Shown here one piece after another: positions 32,171-40,286 of a stretch of DNA of 64,000 nucleotides. Made by a program: the position numbers and the translations under genes. The notes beneath the pieces are model-generated. The model had not been told where the DNA came from. It ran no database searches and worked only from the letters and a program-made list of their open reading frames with translations. Each line of letters begins with the position of its first letter. Positions within the stretch are counted from its first letter, which is position 1. Origin of the DNA: Hamadaea sp013361475. Its GTDB lineage: Bacteria > Actinomycetota > Actinomycetes > Mycobacteriales > Micromonosporaceae. The stretch covers positions 186,001 to 250,000 of the forward strand of contig NZ_JBFAHM010000012.1 in the NCBI RefSeq assembly GCF_040654195.1, given 5' to 3'.

Positions 32171-32722
32171 TGCGAGGGCGAAGACGACCAGCAGCAGGAA
32201 CGGGAGCGCGCCGAAGATCCAGCTGGCGACGGCGGTTCCGACCACGACGCCGTGACTCGACCGCCCCGGATCGGACCGCGGGAACAGGCCACCCGCGAGC
32301 GCGACGGCGGCGAAGGCCGGCAGCATCGCGATCAGCCAGGCCGCATAGGCGCCTTTCGAGCCGCCGCCCCGGCCGCTGGTGAAGTGGTCCGCGACGACGT
32401 CGCCGAAGAACCACGCCAGCGCCGCGACCAGCGCGCCGTGCCCGAGTGCCAGGCCCGCGTTCCGCCAGCCCAGCCGCACCGACCGGCCCACGCCGCGGGC
32501 CCAGAACGAGAGCAACACCGTGCCGAGCGGCACGGCGACCGCGTACAGGCAGATCAGGACGTAGCCGATGCCTTGCCATCGGTCCCGCGCGTCGCGGAGC
32601 ACGGCGACGTCGTCGGCCGCCACGGTCAGCCCGGCGGTGGCGGCCGTGGTCAGGACAAGGGCCGCGATGCTCAAGCTGACGCGCAGGTCACGTCGGTACG
32701 CGGGCGCGGGGGTCTCGCTCAC
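32168..32722 (-). CDS. Integral membrane protein of unknown function
   Basis: 184 residues from GTG 32722; the ribosome site is weak. Hydropathy by eye gives five helices: LSIAALVLTTAATAGLTV, IGYVLICLYAVAVPLGTVLLSFW, AGLALGHGALVAALAWFFGDVV, YAAWLIAMLPAFAAVALAGGLF, and WIFGALPFLLLVVFALA at the C-terminus. A Gly-rich loop (SGRGGGSKG) lies before helix four. I recognise no family motif. It is divergent from the holin-like/phosphodiesterase gene (93-base gap). Confidence 0.6.
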   Translation of the reverse strand: MSETPAPAYRRDLRVSLSIAALVLTTAATAGLTVAADDVAVLRDARDRWQGIGYVLICLYAVAVPLGTVLLSFWARGVGRSVRLGWRNAGLALGHGALVAALAWFFGDVVADHFTSGRGGGSKGAYAAWLIAMLPAFAAVALAGGLFPRSDPGRSSHGVVVGTAVASWIFGALPFLLLVVFALA

Positions 32723-32815
32723 GGCAAGATCGTACGCAGCGTCCGCCGCCCGACGAAGAGCCGGTCTTTGCCGACAGAAGCCGCATACCCCCGCATATGC
32801 TGAGAAGATACGGGA

Positions 32816-34960
32816 GTGTCCGACCCGAGCCGACGGCTCCGCTACCGAGCCGGTGCCCGCGACGTACGCGACGCCCTGCTCGGCCTGATTCCGACGGCGT
32901 TGGCGCTGCTCGTGGCGTCGTGGCTGGTGGACGGCTTCGAGCTGCGGCCGTGGTGGGCCGCGATCGTGCTCGCCGCCGCGACGGGTGTGGTCGACGCGGT
33001 CGCCCGGCCACTGCTCCGCCTGCTGGCCGGCCGCGCGGGTGCGGTCGCCGCCCTGACCGTCGGCCTCGTCGTCCAGCTTCTGGTGCTCTGGGTCGCCGTC
33101 GTGATCGTGCCGGGCGCGTCGATGAGCGGTGTGGGCGCGTTCTTCGGCACGTTGTTCGTGGTGGCGATCGTCCTGGCGGTCACCCGCTGGCTGCTCGGCG
33201 TGAACGACAGCTCCTACCTGGTGTCCGACCTGATCCGCCGGGGCGCGCGGCGGCATCGGGCGCGGGCCGGCGACGGCGAGGGTGTCGTCGTCGTCCAGAT
33301 CGACGGGATGCCCTATCCCGTGCTGCGGTTCGGGGTGCTCTCCGGCGACCTGCCGACGCTGGCCCGCTGGGTCCGGTCGGGCAGCCACGACATGACGTCG
33401 TGGTGGGCACGCGTACCGTCGACCACCCCGGCGAGCCAGGCCGCCCTGCTGCACGGCACCAACGACGGCATCTGCGCCTTCCGGTGGTACGACAAGGATC
33501 TGGGGCGGCTCGTCGTCACCAACCGCCCGGCCGACGCGGCGCTGGTGGAGGAGCGGTTGTCGGACGGGCGAGGCCTGCTCGCCGACGGCGGCGTCAGCGT
33601 GTCCAACATGTTCAGCGGCGACGCCGGCACGTCCCTGATGGTGATGAGCCGGGTCTCCGGTACGCAAGGCCTCGGCCCCGGACGGGCGTACCTGCGGTTC
33701 TTCGCGAGCCCGTTCGTCTTCGCGCGGGCGCTGGTGCTCACCGTCGGGGAGATGATCAAGGAGCTTTACCAGGGCCGTCAGCAGCGCCTGCGCGGCATCG
33801 AACCCCGGATTCGGCGGCACGGTTCCTACGTCGCCCTCCGGGGCGCGACCAACGCCGTCCTCCGGGATCTCAACGTGGCGCTGGTCGCCGAGCACATGAT
33901 GGCGGGCGCCCCGGTGATCTACGCCGACTTCGTGGACTACGACGAGATCGCCCACCACGCCGGGGTCGCCCGAGCCGAGTCGCTCGACGCGCTGCGCGGG
34001 GTGGACCGTGTACTGAGCACATTGGAGCAGGTCGCCGCGGCCGCACCGCGCCGGTACCGATTCGTGGTCCTGTCCGATCACGGCCAGAGCCAAGGCGCCA
34101 CCTTCCTGCAGCTCACCGGGCGTACGCTCGAAGCCGCCGTGCGGGAACGCATCGGGGCCGCGCCGTCGACCTCGGTGGACGAGACCCAGGCCGTCGAGGC
34201 GTGGGGCCCGGTCAACGCCATGCTCACCCAGCTGCTGAGCGTCACGCGTACCACCTCGCAGTGGACCGCTCGCCGCGAACAGCAGGCAGGCGGCGCGGGC
34301 ATGGTGCTCGGACCTCGCCATGACGTGAGCGTGACCGATCGGCCGGAGCTGGTCGTGGCCGGTTCGGGCAACCTCGGCCTGGTCTGGTTCCCTCGCCTGC
34401 CGGGCCGTGTCTCGTGGCGGACGCTGGAGCGAGAGTTCCCGGACCTCGTGCCCGGCCTGCTCGCGGAGCCGGGAGTGGGGTTCGTGGTCGTCGACAGCGA
34501 GCGGGGACCGCTGGCGATCGGAGCGGCCGGCGTCCACGTGCTGACCGACGGCGTCGTGGAGGGAACCGATCCGCTGCTGCCGTTCGGCCCGCGCGCCGCC
34601 GCGGATCTCGCCCGGGTGGCGGCCATGACGACCGCGCCGGACATCTTCGTGCACTCCACCTTCGACGATCGCACGGGCGAGGTGCACGCGTTCGAGGAGC
34701 TGGTCGGCTGCCACGGCGGCCTGGGCGGCTGGCAGAACCACGCCGCGCTCGTGCACCCAGCCGACTGGCCGCTCGACGACGACCTGCTCGATCGCAGCGT
34801 CGACGGGGAGGCCCTCCTCTACGGCGCCGACGTCGTGCACCGTCAGCTCGTCCGCTGGCTCGAACGAGGCGGCATCCGCAAACCACCATCCGCGAAAGCG
34901 ATGGACGCGGGACCGATGGACGCGGGACCGATGGACGCCAAGCCGATGGACGCGGCGTGA
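32816..34960 (+). CDS. Holin-like membrane domain fused to an alkaline-phosphatase-superfamily phosphodiesterase
   Basis: 714 residues from GTG 32816; no clear ribosome site, so possibly leaderless. Residues ~20-130 contain four hydrophobic helices resembling the phage-holin 4 superfamily (ALLGLIPTALALLVASWLVDGFEL...). From ~160 a type I phosphodiesterase/nucleotide pyrophosphatase-like domain runs to ~680: VVVVQIDGMPYPVL (metal-binding Asp), STTPASQAALLHGTNDGI (nucleophile Thr/Ser region), YADFVDYDEIAHHAG and VVLSDHGQSQGATF. It probably hydrolyses a phosphodiester or phospholipid at the membrane. The C-terminus ends in a MDAGP-type five-residue repeat coded by 15-bp units. The stop overlaps the MBL gene start (GTGA). 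Confidence 0.8.
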   Translation: MSDPSRRLRYRAGARDVRDALLGLIPTALALLVASWLVDGFELRPWWAAIVLAAATGVVDAVARPLLRLLAGRAGAVAALTVGLVVQLLVLWVAVVIVPGASMSGVGAFFGTLFVVAIVLAVTRWLLGVNDSSYLVSDLIRRGARRHRARAGDGEGVVVVQIDGMPYPVLRFGVLSGDLPTLARWVRSGSHDMTSWWARVPSTTPASQAALLHGTNDGICAFRWYDKDLGRLVVTNRPADAALVEERLSDGRGLLADGGVSVSNMFSGDAGTSLMVMSRVSGTQGLGPGRAYLRFFASPFVFARALVLTVGEMIKELYQGRQQRLRGIEPRIRRHGSYVALRGATNAVLRDLNVALVAEHMMAGAPVIYADFVDYDEIAHHAGVARAESLDALRGVDRVLSTLEQVAAAAPRRYRFVVLSDHGQSQGATFLQLTGRTLEAAVRERIGAAPSTSVDETQAVEAWGPVNAMLTQLLSVTRTTSQWTARREQQAGGAGMVLGPRHDVSVTDRPELVVAGSGNLGLVWFPRLPGRVSWRTLEREFPDLVPGLLAEPGVGFVVVDSERGPLAIGAAGVHVLTDGVVEGTDPLLPFGPRAAADLARVAAMTTAPDIFVHSTFDDRTGEVHAFEELVGCHGGLGGWQNHAALVHPADWPLDDDLLDRSVDGEALLYGADVVHRQLVRWLERGGIRKPPSAKAMDAGPMDAGPMDAKPMDAA

Positions 34961-35727
34961 GGCTCACCTGGCTGGGTCACTCGGCGGTGCTCGTCGAGGT
35001 CCCCGGGCTGCGGCTCCTAGCCGATCCGCTGGTCCGGCGCCGGATCGGCGGCCTCGTCCGCGCCCAGCCCCTGCCGGCGACGGCGGACCGGCTGGCGCGG
35101 CACGACCCACCGGTCGACGTCGTCGTCCTCTCGCACCTGCATCACGACCACTGCGACCTCCCGTCGTTGCGGGCGCTGCGGGCGACGACGGTCCTCGCGC
35201 CGCCGAAGGCGGGAGGCTGGCTACGCCGCCGCGGCGTCGACGGGGTCGTCGAGGCAACCGTGGGCGACAGTACGCGTCTCGGCGGGGGAGTGACCGTGAC
35301 CGCCGTCCACGCCGAGCACCAGGGCCGCCGTGAACCGCGAGGACCGTCAGCGGTAGCGGTCGGGCACGTCGTCGACACCCCGGACGGATCGATCTGGCTG
35401 GCCGGCGACACCGGACTGCACCCGTCCTTCCGCGGCCTCCGGTACGCCACCCGTACCGGACGGCTCGACGTGGCCGTCGTTCCCGTGTGGGGCTGGGGTC
35501 CCACCCTCGGCCCCGGGCATCTGGATCCGCGGACGGCGGCCCGCGCGGCCGTGTTGTCCGGTGCCTCCCACGCGGTCCCGGTGCACTGGGGCACGCTGCA
35601 CCCCTTCGGAATGCGGCGATTCATGGCAAGCGTGCTGACCCAGCCCGGGCCGCTGTTCGCCGAAGCCCTCTACGGAACCGGAGTCCGGCCGCACGTCCTG
35701 CCCGTCGGCGGCCATCTCGACCTGTGA
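34957..35727 (+). CDS. UlaG-like metallo-beta-lactamase-fold hydrolase
   Basis: 256 residues from GTG 34957, coupled to the phosphodiesterase gene by a GTGA overlap. It opens with RLTWLGHSAVLVEVPGLRLLADP, the hallmark of the UlaG/YtnP-like branch. The metal motif SHLHHDHCD (HxHxDH) is near 58-66, with VHAEHQG, LAGDTG and a C-terminal VPVHWGTLHPFG as further ligands. NAPE-hydrolysing phospholipase D enzymes share this pattern, so a lipid phosphodiester is a reasonable substrate given its partner. It has no signal peptide. A short bulged hairpin follows before the convergent lacI gene. Confidence 0.83.
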   Translation: MRLTWLGHSAVLVEVPGLRLLADPLVRRRIGGLVRAQPLPATADRLARHDPPVDVVVLSHLHHDHCDLPSLRALRATTVLAPPKAGGWLRRRGVDGVVEATVGDSTRLGGGVTVTAVHAEHQGRREPRGPSAVAVGHVVDTPDGSIWLAGDTGLHPSFRGLRYATRTGRLDVAVVPVWGWGPTLGPGHLDPRTAARAAVLSGASHAVPVHWGTLHPFGMRRFMASVLTQPGPLFAEALYGTGVRPHVLPVGGHLDL

Positions 35728-35729
35728 TC

Positions 35730-35757
35730 GGCCGTGTCCGTCGAGCACACCGGACGG
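35730..35757. terminator. Imperfect hairpin between convergent MBL and LacI genes
   Basis: GGCCGTGTCCG pairs with CGGACGGCC around a 9-base loop, with a two-base bulge. It lies in the 38-base gap between the two stop codons, so it is a plausible shared terminator. Confidence 0.35.
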
Positions 35758-35765
35758 CCAGCCGA

Positions 35766-36785
35766 TCAGAGCGGGGGAGGGGCAGTGCTTTCGCGTACCG
35801 TCAGCGTCGTGCCCAGTTCGAGCCCGACCTGCGGCGTGCGTTCGCCCCGGCCGAGCGCGAGGGCCAACTCGGTCGCGGCGACGGCCATCTCAGTCAGCGG
35901 CTGGTGAATGGTGGTCAGCGGGGGATCGGTCAGCGCCGCGATCGGCAGGTCGTCGAAGCCGACCACGCTGAGATCCGCCGGTACGCGCAACCCCGCCGCC
36001 CGAGCGGCCTGGTAGACGCCGAGCGCCTGCAGGTCGTTGCTGGCGAAGATCGCGGTGGGCCGATCCGGCCGGCTCAGCAGAGTCTGCGCCGCCGCGTAGC
36101 CACCTTCGCGGGTCAGTTCGGCGTGCACGACCAGGTGCGGCACGAGCAGCCGCCCCGCCGTCTCCAACGCCGCGCGGTATCCGTCGAGCCTGGCACGGCA
36201 GTAGAGCTGGTCGCCGGGTCCGGCGATCATGCCGATCTGGCGGTGGCCCAGTTCGAGCAGATGACGGGTCGCCGTTCGCCCGCCGTTCCAGTTGGTGGCC
36301 CCGACGAACGGAACGTCCTCAGGCAGTTCGCCGCTCGGGTCGAACACCACGAACGGGATGCCCTGGGCCTTCAACTGGCTGCGCTGCTCGCCGGACAACT
36401 GCGCCACCGTGACCACACAGGACGGACGGCGGGCCAGGGCGTCGTCGATCCAGTAGCGGATGGCGCCCCGATGCGGCCCGAACTCGGTCAGCACCACGCC
36501 CATGCGGTGCTCCCGGGCGACCCGCTGCACACCGTGGATGATCTGCAGTCCCCACTGGTGTTCCAGCTCGTCGAAGACCAGCTCCATCAGCTTGCTGGGC
36601 GTCGGTCCGGTGCTGGGCTTGCGATAGCCGGTCTCGCTGATCACCGCCTCGACCCGGGCCCGGGTGTCGGCCGCGACGCCCCGGCGGCCGTTGATGACCT
36701 TGGACACCGTCGGGATCGACACCCCGGCCGACTCGGCGATGTAGGAGATCGTCACGGGCCGGGCGTCGTCGTCGGCTTCGGGCAC
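35766..36785 (-). CDS. LacI-family transcriptional regulator
   Basis: 339 residues from GTG 36785, with AAGGAGG eight bases upstream. The HTH is ISYIAESAGVSIPTVSKVINGRRGVAADTRARVEAVISETGYR, followed by a periplasmic-binding-protein-like sensor domain (FDELEHQWGLQIIHGVQR... to VVGFDDLPIAALTDPPLTTIHQP). In this family a bound sugar releases the repressor. It lies 106 bases downstream of the GH43 gene on the same strand and probably controls the GH43/SBP/arabinofuranosidase locus. No matching operator pair could be identified, but candidate palindromes precede the arabinofuranosidase gene. Confidence 0.87.
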   Translation of the reverse strand: MPEADDDARPVTISYIAESAGVSIPTVSKVINGRRGVAADTRARVEAVISETGYRKPSTGPTPSKLMELVFDELEHQWGLQIIHGVQRVAREHRMGVVLTEFGPHRGAIRYWIDDALARRPSCVVTVAQLSGEQRSQLKAQGIPFVVFDPSGELPEDVPFVGATNWNGGRTATRHLLELGHRQIGMIAGPGDQLYCRARLDGYRAALETAGRLLVPHLVVHAELTREGGYAAAQTLLSRPDRPTAIFASNDLQALGVYQAARAAGLRVPADLSVVGFDDLPIAALTDPPLTTIHQPLTEMAVAATELALALGRGERTPQVGLELGTTLTVRESTAPPPL

Positions 36786-36891
36786 CTGGCATCCTCCTTC
36801 CCCGCCGTGCGCCGGTCCACGGCCGACGTGCTCGTGAACGTGGCTGCGTGGCGGACCGGCGTACGGCGCAAAGGATACTGCTAAACCGGGT

Positions 36892-38457
36892 CTACGCAGG
36901 GCCGGCGATGGGTTCGGCGAGGGGTTCGTAGTCGAACCAGTCGAATCGCACCGTTCCGGCGGCGGCGTACATGCCGATCACCCGGCCGGTGAAGCCACCG
37001 GCGACCTCCGTCGACAGGTAGCGGCCGTCGAGCTCGGCCAGCACGTCGAAGACGCCGTCGGCGGACTCGACCCCGAGGCGCAGCACGTCCGGCTCCTTGC
37101 ACGGAGTCCAGTCACCGGGGTCGGTCGCCGATACGTCGACCCGCAGCCGGATCTCTTTACCCGGCATCGCTTTCGATGCGACAGTGGTGCGTACCGAGCC
37201 GAGCCGGGCGAGCACGCTCACCCGGCCGTCGCCCGCCTCGATCTCGTAGTGGTGCCGCTCGTCCAGGCGTACGGCCAGGCCGCCGCGGCCGTCCGTGGTG
37301 TCGATCAGGGTCCGCGCCCGGCACGACAGGTGCTGCTGACGGCGGCCGACGAACATCACCTCCGGGTGGTCCAGCGAGTCGCTTCGCGCGCGCAGCGTGA
37401 GCCGGCCCTCCGGATCGGACAGCGACCAGTACGCCTCCGGCCGAGAGCGTACGGAGATCCAGCGCGGGTGCAGCCGATCGGCGTCGAAGTCGTCCCGGAC
37501 GGGCGGTTCGGGGACGGGCGACGGCGGCCACGACGGGACCGTCATGGCCGGGGCGACCTCGCCCACCACCGGCCAGCCGTCCACCCAGCTCACCGGGGCG
37601 AGGAAGGTCTCCCGGCCGAGCACATGCCAGCCGGGCGTCCCGCCACGGGGGCGTACGCCGAGCAGCACCAGCCACCACGACCCGTCGGCGGCTTCGACGA
37701 GGTCGGCGTGCCCGGTGTTCTGGATCGGCCGGTGCGTGCCCCGATGCGTGAGGATCGGATTGGCCGGGCACGGCTCGAACGGCCCGTCCGGTGCGTGGCC
37801 CCGGGCGATCGACACGGCGTGTCCCCGCTCGGTGCCGCCCTCGGCGATCATCAAGTACCAGTAATCGCCGATCCGATAGAGATGCGGGGCCTCCGGGGCC
37901 TGGGCTCCGGGCGTACCGGACCACAGCCGCCGCCGCTCGCCGATCACCCGCCCGGTCGCCGGGTCGAGTTCGACCTGGGCCACCCCGGCGGTGGTGCAGA
38001 AGCAGCGGCCTTGCTCGTCCCAGGCCAGATCGGGATCGATCCCGGCCACACCGGGCAGCAACGTCGGCTCCGACCAGGGTCCGGCCGGATCGGCCGCGGT
38101 GACGAGCAGGTTGCCGACCCCGACGTTGGTCGTGATCAGCCAGAACCGGCCGTCGTGGTGGCGCAGCGTCGGTGCGTATACGCCGGCCGACGACGGCATG
38201 TCCGCCGTCAGCATGAGGTGGCTGGACCGGTCCAGGGCGTTGCCGATCTGCTCCCAGTGCACGAGGTCGCGGCTGTGGAACACCGGTACGCCGGGGAAGT
38301 ACTCGAAGCTCGAACAGGCCAGGTAGTAGTCGTCGCCGACCCGGCAGACGCTGGGATCGGGGTGGAACCCGGCGATGACCGGGTTCGCGAAGGTCTGCTC
38401 CGGCCAGGCGCTCGCGGTGGCGGCGCCGGCCGGGGCGGGTTGGGGGGTCGGACTCAC
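36892..38457 (-). CDS. Family 43 glycoside hydrolase (beta-xylosidase/alpha-L-arabinofuranosidase type)
   Basis: 521 residues from GTG 38457 (AAGGAA eight bases upstream, 14 bases after the SBP stop). No signal peptide, so it acts in the cytosol on imported oligosaccharides. The five-bladed propeller begins FANPVIAGFHPDPSVCRVGDDYYLACSSFEYFPGVPVFHSRDLVHW, with the general-base Asp in HPDPS. It continues with VAGIDPDLAWD (transition-state Asp), EAPHLYRIGDYWYLMIAEGG (acid Glu) and NTGHADLVEAADGSWWLVLLG. Residues ~330-515 form the C-terminal beta-sandwich typical of long GH43 beta-xylosidases. This full-length architecture, with the neighbouring arabinofuranosidase, points to arabinoxylan breakdown. 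Confidence 0.88.
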   Translation of the reverse strand: MSPTPQPAPAGAATASAWPEQTFANPVIAGFHPDPSVCRVGDDYYLACSSFEYFPGVPVFHSRDLVHWEQIGNALDRSSHLMLTADMPSSAGVYAPTLRHHDGRFWLITTNVGVGNLLVTAADPAGPWSEPTLLPGVAGIDPDLAWDEQGRCFCTTAGVAQVELDPATGRVIGERRRLWSGTPGAQAPEAPHLYRIGDYWYLMIAEGGTERGHAVSIARGHAPDGPFEPCPANPILTHRGTHRPIQNTGHADLVEAADGSWWLVLLGVRPRGGTPGWHVLGRETFLAPVSWVDGWPVVGEVAPAMTVPSWPPSPVPEPPVRDDFDADRLHPRWISVRSRPEAYWSLSDPEGRLTLRARSDSLDHPEVMFVGRRQQHLSCRARTLIDTTDGRGGLAVRLDERHHYEIEAGDGRVSVLARLGSVRTTVASKAMPGKEIRLRVDVSATDPGDWTPCKEPDVLRLGVESADGVFDVLAELDGRYLSTEVAGGFTGRVIGMYAAAGTVRFDWFDYEPLAEPIAGPA

Positions 38458-38471
38458 GCGCAGAGTTCCTT

Positions 38472-40154
38472 TCACTGTCCGGTGCCGTGCTTCTCGCGGA
38501 TGACCTCATAGAACTTGCGAAGCTCGTCGCCGCCCTGCTTGCGCCAGGCGACGACGGCGGCACGGTAGTCGTCGATCGACTTGCGGCCCGACCGCACATC
38601 CTTGATGGTGTCCTCGACCTGCTGGCCGATCGAGGCGTACTGGGCGGGCTCGGTGACGTTCATCGCGAAGAACATCGGCCGGACCGCGTGCTTGACCGCG
38701 TCCGCCTGCCACGCGGCGTAATCCTGGACGACCTGGGTGAACCCGTTCTTGACCAGCGACACCTGCGGCCCGCTGACGAGGAACTGGTAACTGGTCGCCA
38801 CGTCCTTGGAACCCCGCTGGGTCAGCACCGGGTTGCCGCCGGTCATCGTGTAGTCGACGTCCGCCGCGCCGAAGTTGACCAGCAGATACTCCTTCGACCC
38901 GTACGGCGCGGCGAGGAAGTTCGCGATGGCCAGCGCCTCGCGGATCTGCTTGTCGGACAGCTTCCTGTTCAGGTAGCTGAACCAGCCCGCGCCGGGGCCG
39001 AGCTGGATCTGCGGCGTACCGCCGTTGGCGCTGAAGACCTTGACCAGCTGGCGGCTGTACGCCGGATTCGCCGCGGTGCCGCCCTTGTGGTCGTCGCCGT
39101 CCATCGCGCCGGTGCCGCCCGCGCCGATGGCGACCTTGCCGCTCCAGAACCGCTGCTGGCCGTTGCCGGTGTTGCCGGCGAGCGCGTCCGGGTGGACGTA
39201 GCCGGCCTTGGCGAGCCGGGCCGCGAACGACATCGCCTCGACGATCCCGTCGGTCTCGTACTGGTGGACCAGCTTGCCGTCCGGTCCGGGATTCCAGGTG
39301 CTGACCACACCGTACGGGAAGAGCAGAAACGGCCACAGGTCGTCGAAGGCCCAGCGACCCGCATTCGCATCCGTCAGCTGCTTGCCGGCCGCGAACAGGT
39401 CGTCGGCCGACTTCAGGTCCGGCGAGACCCCGGCGGCTTCGAGCAGGTCTTTGCGGTAGAACAGATATCCCGGGAAGTTGTTCGGCGAGGAGAACGACGG
39501 GATGCCGTAGAGCTTGCCGTTCCACACCCCGGCCTGCCACGCCGCCGACGGGATGTTGGCCAGGTTCGGGTACTGGGCGACGTTGTCGCCGGACAGATAC
39601 GGGGTCAGGTCGACGAACTGCTCGACCGCCGTGCCGAGGTTCAGCTTCTGGTTGCCCCAGGACGGGATCTGGAGCCAGTCGGGCAGTTTGCCCGCCGCGA
39701 ACAACGCCGGCAGGGTGTCCACATAGGTGTTTCCGTCGGCGGGCTGCATCGTCATCGTCGAACCGAGGGCGGCGTTGACCGCGTCGTAGTAGGTGTTGCC
39801 GCTCGACGGTGGAATGGCGCCCCACAACGGCGTACGCGTGGAGAAGACGCCGCCTGCCCCCGGTTTCGCGGCGACCGTCTGGGCCGGATTGGCGGGATAG
39901 CTGAGGAAGGCCGGATCGGACGCGGCGCCGGCGGCGCCGGTGACGCTGGGGATGTCCGGCGTGACCGAGGTGCTCGGGATGTACTTGGGCAGAGCCCGCT
40001 TGAGCTCGTCGGCGCCGGTCGTGCCCGGGGCGTTGGTCTTGTCGCCCGGACCGCAGGCGGTCAGGCCGCCGGTCGTCAGCGCACCGGCGACGGCCGCCGC
40101 ACCGGTGAGGACGGCCCGCCGGGAAAGTCGCGTTGTCCTGGGGAACCACGTCAT
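38472..40154 (-). CDS. ABC sugar-binding lipoprotein without linked permeases
   Basis: 560 residues, long for a family 1 solute-binding protein and near the LplA-type group. ATG 40154 has AAGGTGG six bases upstream. The signal combines a twin-arginine motif (TRLSRRAVLTG) with a lipobox (GLTAC), so it is probably Tat-exported and lipid-anchored. The mature protein has extracellular solute-binding features (DWLQIPSWGNQKLNLGTAVEQFVDLTPYL, NGKLYGIPSFSSPNNFPGYLFYRKDLL, REALAIANFLAAPYGSKEYLLVNFGA). It should bind an oligosaccharide released by nearby hydrolases. No permease or ATPase gene is beside it, so it must use permeases encoded elsewhere. It is translated just ahead of the GH43 gene. Confidence 0.82.
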   Translation of the reverse strand: MTWFPRTTRLSRRAVLTGAAAVAGALTTGGLTACGPGDKTNAPGTTGADELKRALPKYIPSTSVTPDIPSVTGAAGAASDPAFLSYPANPAQTVAAKPGAGGVFSTRTPLWGAIPPSSGNTYYDAVNAALGSTMTMQPADGNTYVDTLPALFAAGKLPDWLQIPSWGNQKLNLGTAVEQFVDLTPYLSGDNVAQYPNLANIPSAAWQAGVWNGKLYGIPSFSSPNNFPGYLFYRKDLLEAAGVSPDLKSADDLFAAGKQLTDANAGRWAFDDLWPFLLFPYGVVSTWNPGPDGKLVHQYETDGIVEAMSFAARLAKAGYVHPDALAGNTGNGQQRFWSGKVAIGAGGTGAMDGDDHKGGTAANPAYSRQLVKVFSANGGTPQIQLGPGAGWFSYLNRKLSDKQIREALAIANFLAAPYGSKEYLLVNFGAADVDYTMTGGNPVLTQRGSKDVATSYQFLVSGPQVSLVKNGFTQVVQDYAAWQADAVKHAVRPMFFAMNVTEPAQYASIGQQVEDTIKDVRSGRKSIDDYRAAVVAWRKQGGDELRKFYEVIREKHGTGQ

Positions 40155-40180
40155 GGGAAACCACCTTGAGAAAGAGGGGG

Positions 40181-40223
40181 GCCGGTGGCGGCCTGGCAAG
40201 ACCCAAGCCGGGCCGCCACCGGC
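40181..40223 (-). terminator. Strong intercistronic hairpin between the arabinofuranosidase and SBP genes
   Basis: Perfect 13-bp arms GCCGGTGGCGGCC / GGCCGCCACCGGC around a 17-base loop. On the minus strand it is followed by CCCCCTCTTTCTC and then the SBP ribosome site. It may be a terminator after the arabinofuranosidase, a partial attenuator, or an mRNA-stabilising stem. Confidence 0.55.
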
Positions 40224-40286
40224 AGCTGAGGAGGTCGGCCCGTCCCGGCCGGGTGTCAGCCGGTCGCGGGGCGAGCCGTTGAGGGT

